From: Gerris lacustris
Lineage: Eukaryota; Arthropoda; Insecta; Hemiptera; Gerridae
Direction: 5' to 3'
NCBI GenBank assembly: GCA_951217055.1
Contig: OX578286.1
Location: 37,728,345 to 37,792,344, forward strand
Length of the DNA: 64,000 nucleotides
Shown: one piece after another, positions 34,769 to 47,138 of the stretch
Layout of the letters: each line of letters begins with the position of its first letter
Numbering within the stretch: the stretch's first letter is position 1
Position numbers and translations under genes: made by a program
The notes under the pieces: generated by a model
What the model was told of the DNA's origin: nothing
Seen by the model: only the letters and a program-made list of their open reading frames with translations
Database searches by the model: none

Positions 34769-34962
34769 GTACTTCTTTAGATTGTTACTCCCCTATATTG
34801 TTTTATAATATAAATGACTGACTAAATAACTATAAAGAAAAAGGGATGTTTAGTCCGATGTACTTTTTGACAAAGGAATATCACACAACTGTTTTTATAA
34901 GGGGAGTAACAGTTTAAAGAAGAACATTCCGCACACCTTTTTTAGATTGTTACTCCCCTCTT
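34769..34962 (+). mobile_element. MITE-A copy, 3'-truncated
   Basis: It begins GGTACTTCTTTAGATTG and includes the interior and the internal inverted motif (GGGGAGTAACAGTTTAAAG). It stops within the second forward motif TTTAGATTGTTACTCCCC, so the final inverted terminus is missing. Confidence 0.75.
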
Positions 34963-35249
34963 TTTTTTTAAAGATACGTTTATACTTGAAAGTTAGAGCA
35001 TACTTCCATTTTAGTCTTAATATCTTAACTAATAATAAAAGGAAGCCTAAAAGTATTTTTATAATTAGTTATGGAAAAACACTTGTTTCACACATTTCCA
35101 TTCATAAACTTTTTTTTATTTTCTTCATTAAACTTTTTATTTAATTCATTTACTTAAAAAAGAACCACGGAAGCAAATTAAATACATGGAAAAATCATTT
35201 ACGGAAGTTTAAAAAAAGACTACGCGTTCTAAATAACATCCTTATTTGG

Positions 35250-35252
<3 letters not shown>

Positions 35253-35320
<68 letters not shown>
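35253..35320. repeat. (AT)n microsatellite
   Basis: About 68 bp of uninterrupted alternating A and T. Confidence 0.97.
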
Positions 35321-35322
<2 letters not shown>

Positions 35323-36015
35323 ATTAAAAAGAGAAAGTATGAGAAATGGTGTGTACAAAGCTTTTTTTAAGTTACAGGGAAGCAAAAAGGCAAAAAGCGT
35401 TTCAATTAGACCGTTTTCAAGTTATAATGTAAATCATGAGAAAAAAATACATCTTAAAGAAGCCAAAATGATTACAGAATGTTTTAAAAAATCTTTTTGT
35501 TTTAACAATAATGATTTTAATGGTGCCCTTAAGCGGTTTAATAATAGAATTACTAATATTACCGTTATCAAAGTATAATACTTGTTTTTTTTCCCAACTT
35601 GTAGGCCGATTTTTATGAAAGAATAACTTTCGTTTTAATTGTGTACTATACATCTTAAGTGATCTATAATTCTTTTTTATCTTACAGGAGGGAAACAAAG
35701 GAAATATGTAGCGCCACTTTTTGATTCTTTTGTTATATAGTTTAGATCAAAATGAAAATTGGAATTAGCTAACGACTGTCAACTATTGTTTTTGTTCTGG
35801 GAACTGATACATACAACTGTTCTTTGGGTTTCACAGTATAGGTTATGTTTATATTACAGGTTATAAAGTATTGAGTCGGTTTTGAGTAAATTTAAGTACT
35901 TTTATAACAAAATTTACGTTTTAATAGTATCTTATTTTGTTCGTTATTAGTTAATAATTGCAGTTTATACAATGCTTATTTGAATTTAGTTTTGTAATAA
36001 AAGCGAAAATGTAAG
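35321..36015. other. AT-rich spacer, no gene seen
   Basis: A frame continues from the (AT)n tract to 35578, and another lies on the minus strand at 35417-35698. Both are Lys/Asn/Phe-rich without a recognisable domain. Confidence 0.45.
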
Positions 36016-36156
36016 AGGTTTGTTTCAACCACACTTCAAACTACACAGTTTGAAACTGTCCGACGCTTGCGCATCGGACGAAAATTGAACGCATGTTGCT
36101 AATGCACATGCGTCGGACAGTTTCAAACTAGTTTGAAGTGTGGTTGGAACAAACCT
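36016..36156. mobile_element. Long palindrome (snap-back element), about 50-bp arms
   Basis: AGGTTTGTTTCAACCACACT at the left is mirrored by AGTGTGGTTGGAACAAACCT at the right, and the pairing continues through CAGTTTGAAACTGTCCGACGC against GCGTCGGACAGTTTC. Smaller palindromes sit inside (ACGCATGT/ACATGCGT and TTCAAACTAGTTTGAA). It lies directly upstream of reversed SINE-B and HINE-B remnants. Confidence 0.8.
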
Positions 36157-36225
36157 ATTATTAGTACAGCAGTAGGTTTACCTTATCTTATTATCATTAG
36201 CTTTAGGTTATACTTTTATTTTAGT

Positions 36226-36258
36226 TTAAATCAAATTATAATTATTATTAACTACGGG
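36226..36258 (-). mobile_element. SINE-B fragment
   Basis: AAATCAAATTATAATTATTA followed by TTAACTACGGGAA is the reverse of the SINE-B middle part. The head and tail are missing. Confidence 0.6.
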
Positions 36259-36295
36259 AATTATTATTATTTATAATATAGGAATTATTATTTTA

Positions 36296-36430
36296 GTTAG
36301 GCTTTCATTTTAGGTTAGGCTTTTATTTTAGGTTAGGCTTTCAATTAAGGTTAGGCTTTCAATTTAGGTTAGGCTTTCAATTTAGGTTAGACTTTTATTT
36401 TAGATTAGGCTTTTATTTTAGATTAGGATA
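36296..36430. repeat. 18-bp tandem repeat
   Basis: GGTTAGGCTTTCAATTTA and variants repeat about seven times. The TTAGG-like word is only part of the unit, so this is not a telomere array. Confidence 0.85.
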
Positions 36431-36492
36431 TGATTAATTTCTTATCAGTTCTAAACAGCTCAGTTCTAATCAGTTAAAACATATTAAAAATA

Positions 36493-36532
36493 GTCATGCC
36501 AATTAGTGTGGCATATAGCTTCCTCGCGTCCT
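36493..36532 (-). mobile_element. HINE-B 3'-end fragment
   Basis: The reverse complement shows the family 3' end GCGAGGAAGCTATATGCCAC with the hairpin TGCCA/TGGCA. The rest of the element is not recognisable to the right. Confidence 0.5.
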
Positions 36533-37219
36533 TACAGAAACGGAACTTTTTTTTATTTAATTACCATTAATGCATGCTCTATAGTATTTTATCATTGGAA
36601 ACAATAGCTTTTTTTTCAACAAGTTTTAATTTTGTGTTTAGGAATAGACAATTTTAATTGAATTTATTGAGAGAATGGTAATATTTCAAATTAGATTTGT
36701 TATTTTATTTAAATAGAAAATGATTTAATACTTTACTCTAACAAGCGTACTTTTTAAGTAATCCTTATTTGAACTACTTTTACAAATGAAACAGTAAATC
36801 TTTCAAACAGGATCTGTAACTCGGACTTTAGATGACTCGTAATCTTCACTTGTTTTTCAATACGACGTACTACTGGTTGCCGTTTTTATTTTCTGTCTTT
36901 ACAAGGCACGATCTCTCCTTATAAAACCGATATAGTTTTGGTCCGAGGTCATGCCGGCCTTGGAATGCATACTGTTTTAGAAAAATACTGGTTTAGGCTT
37001 AACTACTTCACTCACACCGGATTTTGCAAGTGCAACTGTTTGCGCGTTAAGATTTTCTAATTCATACTCTTAAAAACCAATTGGATATTAATTTAAATAA
37101 TTCACTTCTGTAGATAGCATAATTAAAATTAATAGATAAGATACATAAAATTCAGTATAAATATGATTTAGTGATAACACTGATCAATTAGTTAGGTAAG
37201 TAACAAAACCTACTCGTTA
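36533..37219. other. AT-rich spacer, no gene seen
   Basis: Nothing recognised. Confidence 0.5.
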
Positions 37220-38195
37220 TGTTGACAATAACTAAAAGACTAACACACTATATAACAAGAAACAAGACTAGGAACAAAGTTAACTGACTAGAGTGAGACA
37301 ACTAACATAACATTCTCTTTATGAAGATAAAAACTAAAAGAATAACACACTATATAAACAAGAAACAAGACTAGGAACAAAGTTAACTGACTAGTGTGAG
37401 ACAACTAATATGATCTTCTCTTCATGAAGATAAAAACTAAAAGAATAACACTGTGTATAACAAGAAACAAGACTAGGAACAAAGTTAACTGACTAGAGTG
37501 AGACAACTAACATAACATTCTCTTTATGAAGATAAAAACTAAAAGAATAACACACTATATAAACAAGAAACAAGACTAGGAACAAAGTTAACTGACTAGT
37601 GTGAGACAACTAATATGATCTTCTCTTCATGAAGATAAAAACTAAAAGAATAACACTGTGTATAACAAGAAACAAGACTAGGAACAAAGTTAACTGACTA
37701 GAGTGAGACAACTAACATAACATTCTCTTTATGAAGATAAAAACTAAAAGAATAACACTGTGTATAACAAGAAACAAGACTAGGAACAAAGTTAACTGAC
37801 TAGTGTGAGACAACTAACATAACATTCTCTTTATGAAGATAAAAACTAAAAGAATAACACTGTGTATAACAAGAAACAAGACTAAGAACAAAGTTAACTG
37901 ACTAGAGTGAGACAACTAATATGATCTTCTCCTCATGAAGATAAAAGCTAAAAGAATAACACTGTGTATAACAAGAAACAAGACTAGGAACAAAGTTAAC
38001 TGACTAGAGTTAGATAACTAACATAACATTCTCTTTATGAAGATAAAAACTAAAAGAATAACACACTATATAAACAAGAAAGAAGACTAGGAACAAAGTT
38101 AACTCTTCATGAAGATAAAAACTATAACTATCTCTTCATGAAGATAAAAACTAAAAGAATTACACACTATATAACAAGAAACAAGACTAGGAACA
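37220..38195. repeat. 102-bp minisatellite, array 1
   Basis: The unit GACTAGGAACAAAGTTAACT, then GACTAGAGTGAGACAACTAA and ATGAAGATAAAAACTAAAAG recurs about 9.5 times (37266, 37369, 37471 and so on). Two subtypes alternate in the first half: CACACTATATAAACAAG with TATGATCTTCTC, and CACTGTGTATAACAAG with CATAACATTCTC. Array 2 at 39395 is the same family on the opposite strand. Confidence 0.93.
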
Positions 38196-39394
38196 TTTTA
38201 TTAATACAAAGAGTTTATTATTGTTGCCCTCATCTTGTAATTGTTTTACTTCTTTCAAGTCTTGCTTCTTGTTATATACAATATTATTCTTTTAGTTTTG
38301 TTTTTTTCAAAATTACTAGATTATTTTATGCAATATGTACATTTCATCATTTCATAACAAAGTATATCTATCCTTGAAGTAAAATTGTAATTATTTGTCT
38401 AGGTGCCCTTTTCTTTTTATTTGAAAACTGGTAATAATATCATAGAATTTGACATCGTTTTTTTCGTAAATTTATTATATTAAAAGTTTTACATAATTCA
38501 TCGTACTTTTTTGAAACTATAAAAAATACTTTATACCTGATATAATATCTATTTTTAAAGTGGACTAACTTTCATGAATACTTACACAATTTTTATTCTT
38601 ATAAAGATAAGCGGTCAAAGCACTCTGATTTTTTTTTAAGCCTTACCCTAGTTTTATTTTGTAATATTAGTTGTAATATTATAAGTATAAGAGTATATTT
38701 ATTTAATTTTTCCACAACGAAGTACCCTTCACAGCTTGAGGGCGAATAAAAAAGTGAACGTACACACGTTATTTTAGTATATGATTTATTATACATATTA
38801 CATAAATGTTGAAAGTTATAAAAAATGATTTAAAATTAATTTTCATTGTTCTTTTTTAATTCACTACATTCTACTTACTAATAATACATATATGACACTA
38901 CTTACTAATTTTTAATACTGTCTTGAGTCATTTTTATTAACTAATTTGACTCTGCTAAAATTTAGAACTAATTTTTGGTGAATAATAATTTTTTAGTAGT
39001 AATCATAATATTGTCAAAATTATTACAATAGCTAATTTTTATTACAAGTAGGTTTCGACTACTTTTGACTTTTTCCTTGTAAACAAATAACCTTACATAA
39101 CCCAAACCTACATAACATAGTCTCTTTAGTTGTAAACATAATATAGGTATGGTCTGTCATAACCTCAATCCTTCATAAGAAAAATTCTTTACTTGTTCTC
39201 ACATAACCTCAAACCTATAAAACTGTCTCTTTGATTGTAAACATAATATTGTTATAATCTAACCTAACCTCAAATTAACATAAGGCAAGTATCTTTACTT
39301 GGAATCATATAACCTTCGTAAAAAAAAAATTGACTGATAATGACCAACTATCCATTGAATAAGCTCCACATAATCTCAGTTAAGTTCTTGTTAA
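38196..39394. other. Spacer between the two inverted 102-bp arrays
   Basis: AT-rich. A degenerate repeat of about 90 bp occurs at 39060-39310 (CTCTTTAGTTGTAAACATAA, then CATAACCTCAA). No gene is recognised. Confidence 0.5.
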
Positions 39395-41260
39395 ATACTG
39401 TGTTATGATTTTAGTTTTTATCTTCATGAGGAGGAGGTTATGTTAGTTGTCTAACTCTAGTCAGTTTATTTTGTTCCCAGTCATTGTTTCTTGTTATACA
39501 CAGTGTTATTCTTTTAGTTTTTATCTTCATTAGGAGGAGGTTATGTTAGTTGTCTCACTCTAGTCAGTTTATTTTGTTCCTAGTCTTGTTTCTTGTTATA
39601 CACAGTGTTATTCTTTTAGTTTTTATCTTCATTAGGAGGACGTTATGTTAGTTGTCTCACTCTAGTCAGTTTATTTTGTTCCTAGTCTTGTTTCTTGTTA
39701 TACACAGTGTTATTATTTTAGTTTTTATCTTCATTAGGAGGAGGTTATGTTAGTTGTCTCACTCTAGTCAGTTTATTTTGTTCCTAGTCTTGTTTCTTGT
39801 TATACACAGTGTTATTCTTTTAGTTTTTATCTTCATTAGGAGGACGTTATGTTAGTTGTCTCACTCTAGTCCGTTTATTTTGTTCCTAGTCTTGTTTCTT
39901 GTTATACACAGTGTTATTATTTTAGTTTTTATCTTCATTAGGAGGAGGTTATGTTAGTTGTCTCACTCTAGTCAGTTTATTTTGTTCCTAGTCTTGTTTC
40001 TTGTTATACACAGTGTTATTCTTTTAGTTTTTATCTTCATTAGGAGGACGTTATGTTAGTTGTCTCACTCTAGTCCGTTTATTTTGTTCCTAGTCTTGTT
40101 TCTTGTTATACACAGTGTTATTATTTTAGTTTTTATCTTCATTAGGAGGAGGTTATGTTAGTTGTCTCACTCTAGTCAGTTTATTTTGTTCCTAGTCTTG
40201 TTTCTTGTTATACACAGTGTTATTATTTTAGTTTTTATCTTCATTAGGAGGAGGTTATGTTAGTTGTCTCACTCTAGTCAGTTTATTTTGTTCCTAGTCT
40301 TGTTTCTTGTTATACACAGTGTTATTCTTTTAGTTTTTATCTTCATTAGGAGGACGTTATGTTAGTTGTCTCACTCTAGTCAGTTTATTTTGTTCCTAGT
40401 CTTGTTTCTTGTTATACACAGTGTTATTATTTTAGTTTTTATCTTCATTAGGAGGAGGTTATGTTAGTTGTCTCACTCTAGTCAGTTTATTTTGTTCCTA
40501 GTCTTGTTTCTTGTTATACACAGTGTTATTCTTTTAGTTTTTATCTTCATTAGGAGGACGTTATGTTAGTTGTCTCACTCTAGTCCGTTTATTTTGTTCC
40601 TAGTCTTGTTTCTTGTTATACACAGTGTTATTCTTTTAGTTTTTATCTTCATTAGGAGAAGGTTATGTTAGTTGTCTCACTCTAGTCAGTTTATTTTGTT
40701 CCTAGTCTTGTTGCTTGTTATACACAGTGTCATTCTTTGAGTTTTTATCTTCATGAGGAGGATGTTATGTTAGTTGTCTCACTCTAGTCAGTTAACTTTG
40801 TTACTAGTCTTGTTGCTTGTTATACACAGTGTTATTCTTTTATTTTTTATCTTCATTACGAGAAGGTTATATTTTTTGGTTCACTCTAGTCAGTTTATTT
40901 TGTTCCTAGTCTTGTTGCTTGTTATACACAGTGTTATTCTTTTAGTTTTTATCTTCATGAGGAGCAGGTTATGTTAGTTGTCTAACTCTAGTCAGTTAAC
41001 TTTGTTCCTAGTCTTGTTGCTTGTTATACACAGTGTCATTCTTTGAGTTTTTATCTTCATGAGGAGGATGTTATGTTAGTTGTCTCACTCTAGTCAGTTA
41101 ACTTTGTTACTAGTCTTGTTGCTTGTTATACACAGTGTTATTCTTTTAGTTTTTATCTTCATGAAGAGAAGGTTATATTTTTTGGTTCACTCTAGTCAGT
41201 TACCTTTGTTACTTGTTTTACTCAGTGTTATTTAGTTTTTATCACCATAATGAGGTATTA
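39395..41260. repeat. 102-bp minisatellite, array 2 (inverted)
   Basis: About 18 units of TAGTCTTGTTTCTTGTTATA, CACAGTGTTATTCTTTTAGT, TTTTATCTTCATTAGGAGGA and CGTTATGTTAGTTGTCTCAC occur (39581, 39683 and so on). They are the reverse complement of array 1. From about 39600 to 40600 two subtypes mostly alternate: ATTTTAG with GAGGAGG, and CTTTTAG with GAGGACG. This is a roughly 204-bp higher-order unit. Units at both edges are more diverged. Confidence 0.93.
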
Positions 41261-42639
41261 TAATTGTCTTAATACGTTTTGTTTCTTGTTGTTACGTACT
41301 ATTTTAGTTATAACGTTGTTTTTTGTAGATACTTGATAATACTATCGTGAATTCTTACAACCTTTTTATTGTACACTTCTATTTGTTTATTTTGTTCTCA
41401 GTTCTCATCTCTAATCTTATTTTTATAGCTCACAAATTTCTGTAATATATAAAAAGTGTCAATTTTCAAGAAATAACTTCTCTCCATTCTTATCAATAGA
41501 AATATTCGTATTTACAACTAGTAAACCATTCTCTTTTCAAACAATCTGTAAATCATCTTGCTTTCATTGTCATTCAAACAGGTGAAATATATAACGGATT
41601 TCTTTCTTTTCATTCGTCGCTATCAATTATTTTTTAAAAAAAGAGGAATATTTCTTGACAACTTTCACTAAACAAGTCTGCGTTTTTTCTTCATTTTTTT
41701 TACCTTAGAATTCTAGTTCATCTTTTCTTTAAGAATACAAAAAGATACACTAATCTAAAATGCATCCAAGAAACTGTAAAACTCTTTAAACAAATTACTT
41801 AAAATATAGCTCCTTTTATTACTGGATATTATGAACTGAATAAAAATCTTGGACAAAAGAAACTACTTAAAAAAAATAGAAGCTGTGAATATTGTAAAAA
41901 AAAATAAAAAAACAGACAAACAAAAACTAGAACATTAGAAGTAAATTGCATCAAATCTCGCAAATGTTAATTGTTGAAAATTCTTACATTGTTGCAAATG
42001 TCTTGGAGAGTTGTAAATCTCTTAAATTGTTACAAAACTTTAATTTTTTTCTTTCTTTATTTCTATTTGCATTATTTCTTTTGTAATTGGTACAAATTAG
42101 TTTTTTTTTTTTACAAAAACCTTTCTCTTGTGTTTCTTAAATTAGTTAATTCACATTTTCATGTAGGACAATTAAGGTCATAGGAAGACTTACAAATTAG
42201 CCATATCCCTTTCTTTCCAGATGTCCAGTATACTGGACATCATTTTCAGGACAAGTTTTAATCTACATTTATTCATTTATCTTTATTTTACTTTTTGGCT
42301 AACCTGATACCTTCTTTAGTGATTTTAACTCATCAGTGTTAACAAAAATAATTGTAACTATTTAGATAAACATCATTTCGACAAATGCTTTTCATCCCAA
42401 CAACATTGCGCCCAGAGGGATGTATATATGTTTTACTTTTTTAATATTTCTTTTAGGCAGTGATAGTTTTTTAAAGATAAAAGTTAGAACTTGTTAAATA
42501 ATGATTTTCAATTACAAAAAAATGATCAAATTTAACACATAATTTATCGACAAAATTTGATGTTTAGTATACTGGACATTTGAACTTTATGGTAATATTT
42601 GGTTTTGTAATATGTTGAAGATCAGGTAATGAATTCAGT
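41261..42639. other. AT-rich spacer containing a 22-bp perfect palindrome
   Basis: At 42220-42241 the sequence GATGTCCAGTA is followed at once by its exact reverse complement. Half of the motif (AGTATACTGGACAT) recurs at about 42568. A frame at 41971-42183 is Phe/Leu-rich and I do not consider it coding. Confidence 0.5.
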
Positions 42640-43360
42640 TTTTATCGTAGTGACTGAAGAAGGTAATATGGTTAACTTTGAAAGATTATGACTCACTATT
42701 TGTATCTTCGTGACTTCTGAGGAAGTAAATGGTTAACTTTGAAAGATTGCGACTTACAGTTTATATCTTAGTGACGTTCTGAGGAAGTAACATAGTTAAC
42801 TTTGAAAGATTGCGACTTACAGTTTATATCTTAGTGACGTTCTGAGGAAGTAACATAGTTAACTTTGAAAGATTGCGACTTACAGTTTATATCTTAGTGA
42901 CGTTCTGAGGAAGTAACATAGTTAACTTTGAAAGATTGCGACTTACAGTTTATATCTTAGTGACGTTCTGAGGAAGTAACATAGTTAACTTTGAAAGATT
43001 GCGACTTACAGTTTATATCTTAGTGACGTTCTGAGGAAGTAACATAGTTAACTTTGAAAGATTGCGACTTACAGTTTATATCTTAGTGACGTTCTGAGGA
43101 AGTAACATAGTTAACTTTGAAAGATTGCGACTTACAGTTTATATCTTAGTGACGTTCTGAGGAAGTAACATAGTTAACTTTGAAAGATTGCGACTTACAG
43201 TTTATATCTTAGTGACGTTCTGAGGAAGTAACATAGTTAACTTTGAAAGATTGCGACTTACAGTTTATATCTTAGTGACGTTCTGAGGAAGTAACATAGT
43301 TAACTTTGAAAGATTGCAACTTACAGTTTATATCGTAGTGACGTTTGAGGAAGTAACATT
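42640..43360. repeat. Minisatellite, 63-bp unit, highly homogeneous
   Basis: The unit GAGGAAGTAACATAGTTAAC, TTTGAAAGATTGCGACTTAC and AGTTTATATCTTAGTGACGT plus TCT repeats about 11 times at exactly 63 bp (42781, 42844 and so on). Roughly eight central copies appear identical. Only the outermost ones differ. Confidence 0.95.
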
Positions 43361-43849
43361 AACTTTGAAAAATTAACACATCGTTTTGAAAAAATCTACA
43401 TTAAGAAAACAATGAGGATAGATTACTCAAAAACTCAAAATATAGGTAATAAGCGGTACCCTAATTATTTTTCTTCTATCAATTAAAATTAATGGATTTT
43501 TTACAAATAGAAAAAGTAATCATTTCTTCATGTAGTGTTACACTACTTTTTTTATCTTATAAACTATTTTCCTCAATATATATGTACTGAATAGCTGTGC
43601 TGAGTAATAGCTACTTGCAGTATATAACAGTATATAAGAAGGTTTACGTGTTTTTGGTAGCTGTAATTAAAGACTATTAAAGACATCGAGGGTTTTTTTA
43701 CTAGCGTGTGAAATGCAAGAAACAGTGGGAATCTGACCAATGACCTACCTAGTTAGCGGATATAACCTGTACTATAACAACTAAATAATAATAAGGTTTT
43801 ATTAGGTTATGAAAAATATACTTGATATACTTCTAGATTAGACTAATTT
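43361..43849. other. AT-rich spacer
   Basis: Nothing recognised. Confidence 0.5.
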
Positions 43850-44300
43850 AAACAGCTGATTAAAATGTTATGGTTAAAATATGTTATTAACAGTTAATTC
43901 AATTGGAATTAATGAAACTGTTCTTTTAAAAAGAAATTTTCTTATTATTATTATTAAATTAAATCAGCTGTACAAGTGAAATGTTTTTATTTTTTTTAAT
44001 TTTATCAGCTGATATACTTAATAATTTAAAAATTAATATAGTCCGCTTAAATATGTTATTTACTCAATTGCTGATTCAATTGGAATTTTTAAATTAAAAC
44101 ATAATTTTTTTTGTAATTTAATCAGCTGATACAATTGATACGATTAAATTAAGTCAGCTGATTCTATTGAAATATCTGATTTTTATTTTATCAGCTGATA
44201 TACTTAATAATATAAATTATATCAAATGATGTTATTAATGTTGTTATTTTTAACTGCTGGATTCAATTGGAATTTTTAAATAATATAGCTTTTATAAACG
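43850..44300. repeat. Degenerate tandem repeat, about 170-190 bp unit
   Basis: GATTCAATTGGAATTTTTAAA-like blocks near 43895, 44070 and 44260 alternate with TTATCAGCTGATATACTTAA blocks near 44005 and 44195. The palindrome CAGCTG, an E-box-type word, recurs at least six times. Confidence 0.6.
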
Positions 44301-44989
44301 CAAATATAAACTTAGGACATTTTTTTTAGTTTAAATGAAGAAGATTATTTAACATTGTAACATTTTTGAAAAGGTAAATATAGATTCAGGTTGCCTCCGG
44401 AAATTCTTAAAGAGCAAACGAATAGATGCTTCACTCGTAACCTTGTACTTGTTTTACAAGTATGTAAATAAACTTCTATGTATGTGTATACTTTTAAACG
44501 ACCATGAATAAGTTAAGTAACGGATTTTTGTTACCTATTATTTTACTTAGAAAGTTACCAATTACGGCTTAGTTAATGGCGGATGCAGTTAGGAAGACAT
44601 TGAGTCGATTATTGTTGTTATTTTTTTCTTAGATTCATTTATCTAGAAGAATTTAAGAGAATGTTTGACTTTCAATTTTATATCATTCTTAAAACTACTT
44701 ATTTTTAGTCTTATTACCTTTAAAAAAAAGTCGAAGCTTCTAAAATTTCTTGTTCATCCAACGCAAAGAAAATATGATAAGATATTGTCAAAGTGCTTTT
44801 AAAAATAAATGTACACATTTTGTTAAGAATTGGTAAACTTCTGAATTAATTAACGAACTAGGAAAAGTGTTGTCACTTCTTTTGTTGTCAGTAAGGTTAT
44901 AAAGAAAGCAATTTTAAGTGTTTTCCCTTGAGCAATATTAGGTGTGAGTTCCCTTAAGCCAGAGGTTAAGGGAACTCGATTACAGTTTT
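44301..44989. other. AT-rich spacer, no gene seen
   Basis: It includes an inverted pair, GTGAGTTCCCTTAA and TTAAGGGAACTC, near 44943-44978. Nothing else is recognised. Confidence 0.5.
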
Positions 44990-46280
44990 GTAACTTATTC
45001 TGTTATCAGTATAATGTAAACAAGATTGCTTCATTGTAACTTTTTATTCGTCTTCAATAGAAGTGAAGTTAAGTAGAATGCACTAGAATAACTTCCACTG
45101 TTATCAGTATGGTTATAAAGTAAACAAGATTGCTTCATTGTAACTTTTTATTCTTCTTTAATAGAAGTGAAGTTAAGTAGAATGCACTAGAATAACTTCC
45201 ACTGTTATCAGTATGGTTATAAAGTAAACAAGATTGCTTCATTGTAACTTTTTATTCGTCTTCAATAGAAGTGAAGTTAAGTAGAATGCACTAGAATAAC
45301 TTCCACTGTTATCAGTATGGTTATAAAGTAAACAAGATTGCTTCATTGTAACTTTTTATTCGTCTTCAATAGAAGTGAAGCTAAGTAGAATGCACTAGAA
45401 TAACTTCCACTGTTATCAGTATGGTTATAAAGTAAACAAGATTGCTTCATTGTAACTTTTTATTCTTCTTCAATAGAAGTGAAGCTAAGTAGAATGCACT
45501 AGAATAACTTCCACTGATATCAGTATGGTTATAAAGTAATCAAGATTGCTTCATAGTAACTTTTATTCTTCTTTAATAGAAGTGAAGCTAAGTAGAATGC
45601 ACTAGAATAACTTCTACAGTTATCATTATGGTTATAAAGTAAACAAGATTGCTTCATTGTAACTTTTTATTCTTCTTCAATAGAAGTGAAGCTAAGTAGA
45701 ATGCACTAGAATAACTTCCACTGTTATCAGTATGGTTATAAAGTAAACAAGATTGCTTCATAGTAACTTTTTATTCTTCTTCAATAGAAGTGAAGCTAAG
45801 TAGAATGCACTAGAATAACTTCCACTGTTATCAGTATGGTTATAAAGTAAACAAGATTGCTTCATTGTAAATTTTTATTCTTCTTCAATAGAAGTGAAGC
45901 TAAGTAGAATGCACTAGAATAACTTTTACTGATATCAGTATGGTTATAAAGTAAACAAGGTTACATCATAGTAATTTGTTACGTCTCTTAGATCAGAAGT
46001 TAAGCTAAGTTAAATATTCTGTTATCAGTAGGTTATTAAACAAACAAAATTACTTCATAGCAACTTCTTACCTCTCTTAGAACAGATGTGAAGATAAGTT
46101 AAATATTATGTTATCAGTAAGTTATAAAGTAAACAAGATTGCTTCATTGTATCTTCTTGTTTCTTAGAAAAGTATACTTAAAGCTAAGTAAATGACACTA
46201 GAATAGGTTCTTCTATTATCACTACGGTTATAAAGTAAACAAGATTCATTCATAATAACTTCATGAGTTTCTTAGAACTA
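44990..46280. repeat. Minisatellite, 104-bp unit
   Basis: The unit TTATCAGTATGGTTATAAAG, TAAACAAGATTGCTTCATTG, AACTTTTTATTCTTCTTCAA and TAGAAGTGAAGCTAAGTAGA recurs about nine times at 104 bp (45101, 45205 and so on). Decayed copies follow from 45960 to 46280. Confidence 0.92.
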
Positions 46281-47138
46281 AAGTAAACACATAACTAGAG
46301 TTTGTGTTGCTTCTTTCATACAGGTTATAAATTGATAAAGATAGTATCTTTATAACTTCTTGTTTTTTTAAAACGGAGATAATCACGTCATAGTTTGATT
46401 CTTTTGTTTACAAGACACGAGTTAATATAGTTTGTTACAAATCTTGAGTTCAATTCCCACATATATAATATATATTTTACATTAATGATGTTATCGTATA
46501 AATGTGTTATAGAGGTGGAGTAATAAACCGTAACAATAATTACTGTATTTTACACTGCATTCTTTATTTAATGAGAACAAAAAAATGTATTATTGTATTA
46601 AATAATGTATTATCCCATCATTCAATATAAGGACATTTCTTGTTACTCTCTTTCCCTATCACTCAACTTGACTTTCATCATTTTCCAATTTCCTTGTCAA
46701 AAAAATTACTGTGGAAGATAAAAGAAAGCAAATTGTCCGATTTTTCAAAAAAATAATGTTACTTAACGATTGTTTAAATGCAGTTTCTACCGGACCAAAC
46801 ATCAAACGTAAAATCGTGTAAAAGATTGTTTTAAACGGCTTTATAAGTTGATCTACGGTTTTAGATTTTAACGGAAAAATCCATCTCTAACCCTTTAAAA
46901 TGTATAGTTTCTAACTGGTGTCTTGCGGGAAAAAAAATGATCGAGAATATTACGGTATCAGAAAAGACAATTTTAAAGATCACGAAGCTCATATATTTAA
47001 GCTACTTTTAAAAGGTTGTTTTTGATCGTAACTTTTTCGATCTTTAGATGGCCCAAGATCGGCACTTTTGTACAGCCATGAGTAATGAGTAATGAGTAAC
47101 CCTCATTTGATACTTTAGATGGTTCCGCTTTTGAACCT
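46281..47138. other. Spacer, no gene seen
   Basis: AT-rich. The stretch 46730-47060 is slightly more balanced but has no open frame of note. Confidence 0.5.

Noticed and set aside
36296..36430. Insect telomere (TTAGG)n repeats
   Set aside because: The repeating unit is 18 bp (GGTTAGGCTTTCAATTTA). TTAGG is only part of it and never repeats head to tail.
37220..41260. CRISPR array
   Set aside because: Units are contiguous with no unique spacers, lengths exceed 60 bp, the sequence context is eukaryotic and no cas genes are present. The same holds for the other arrays.
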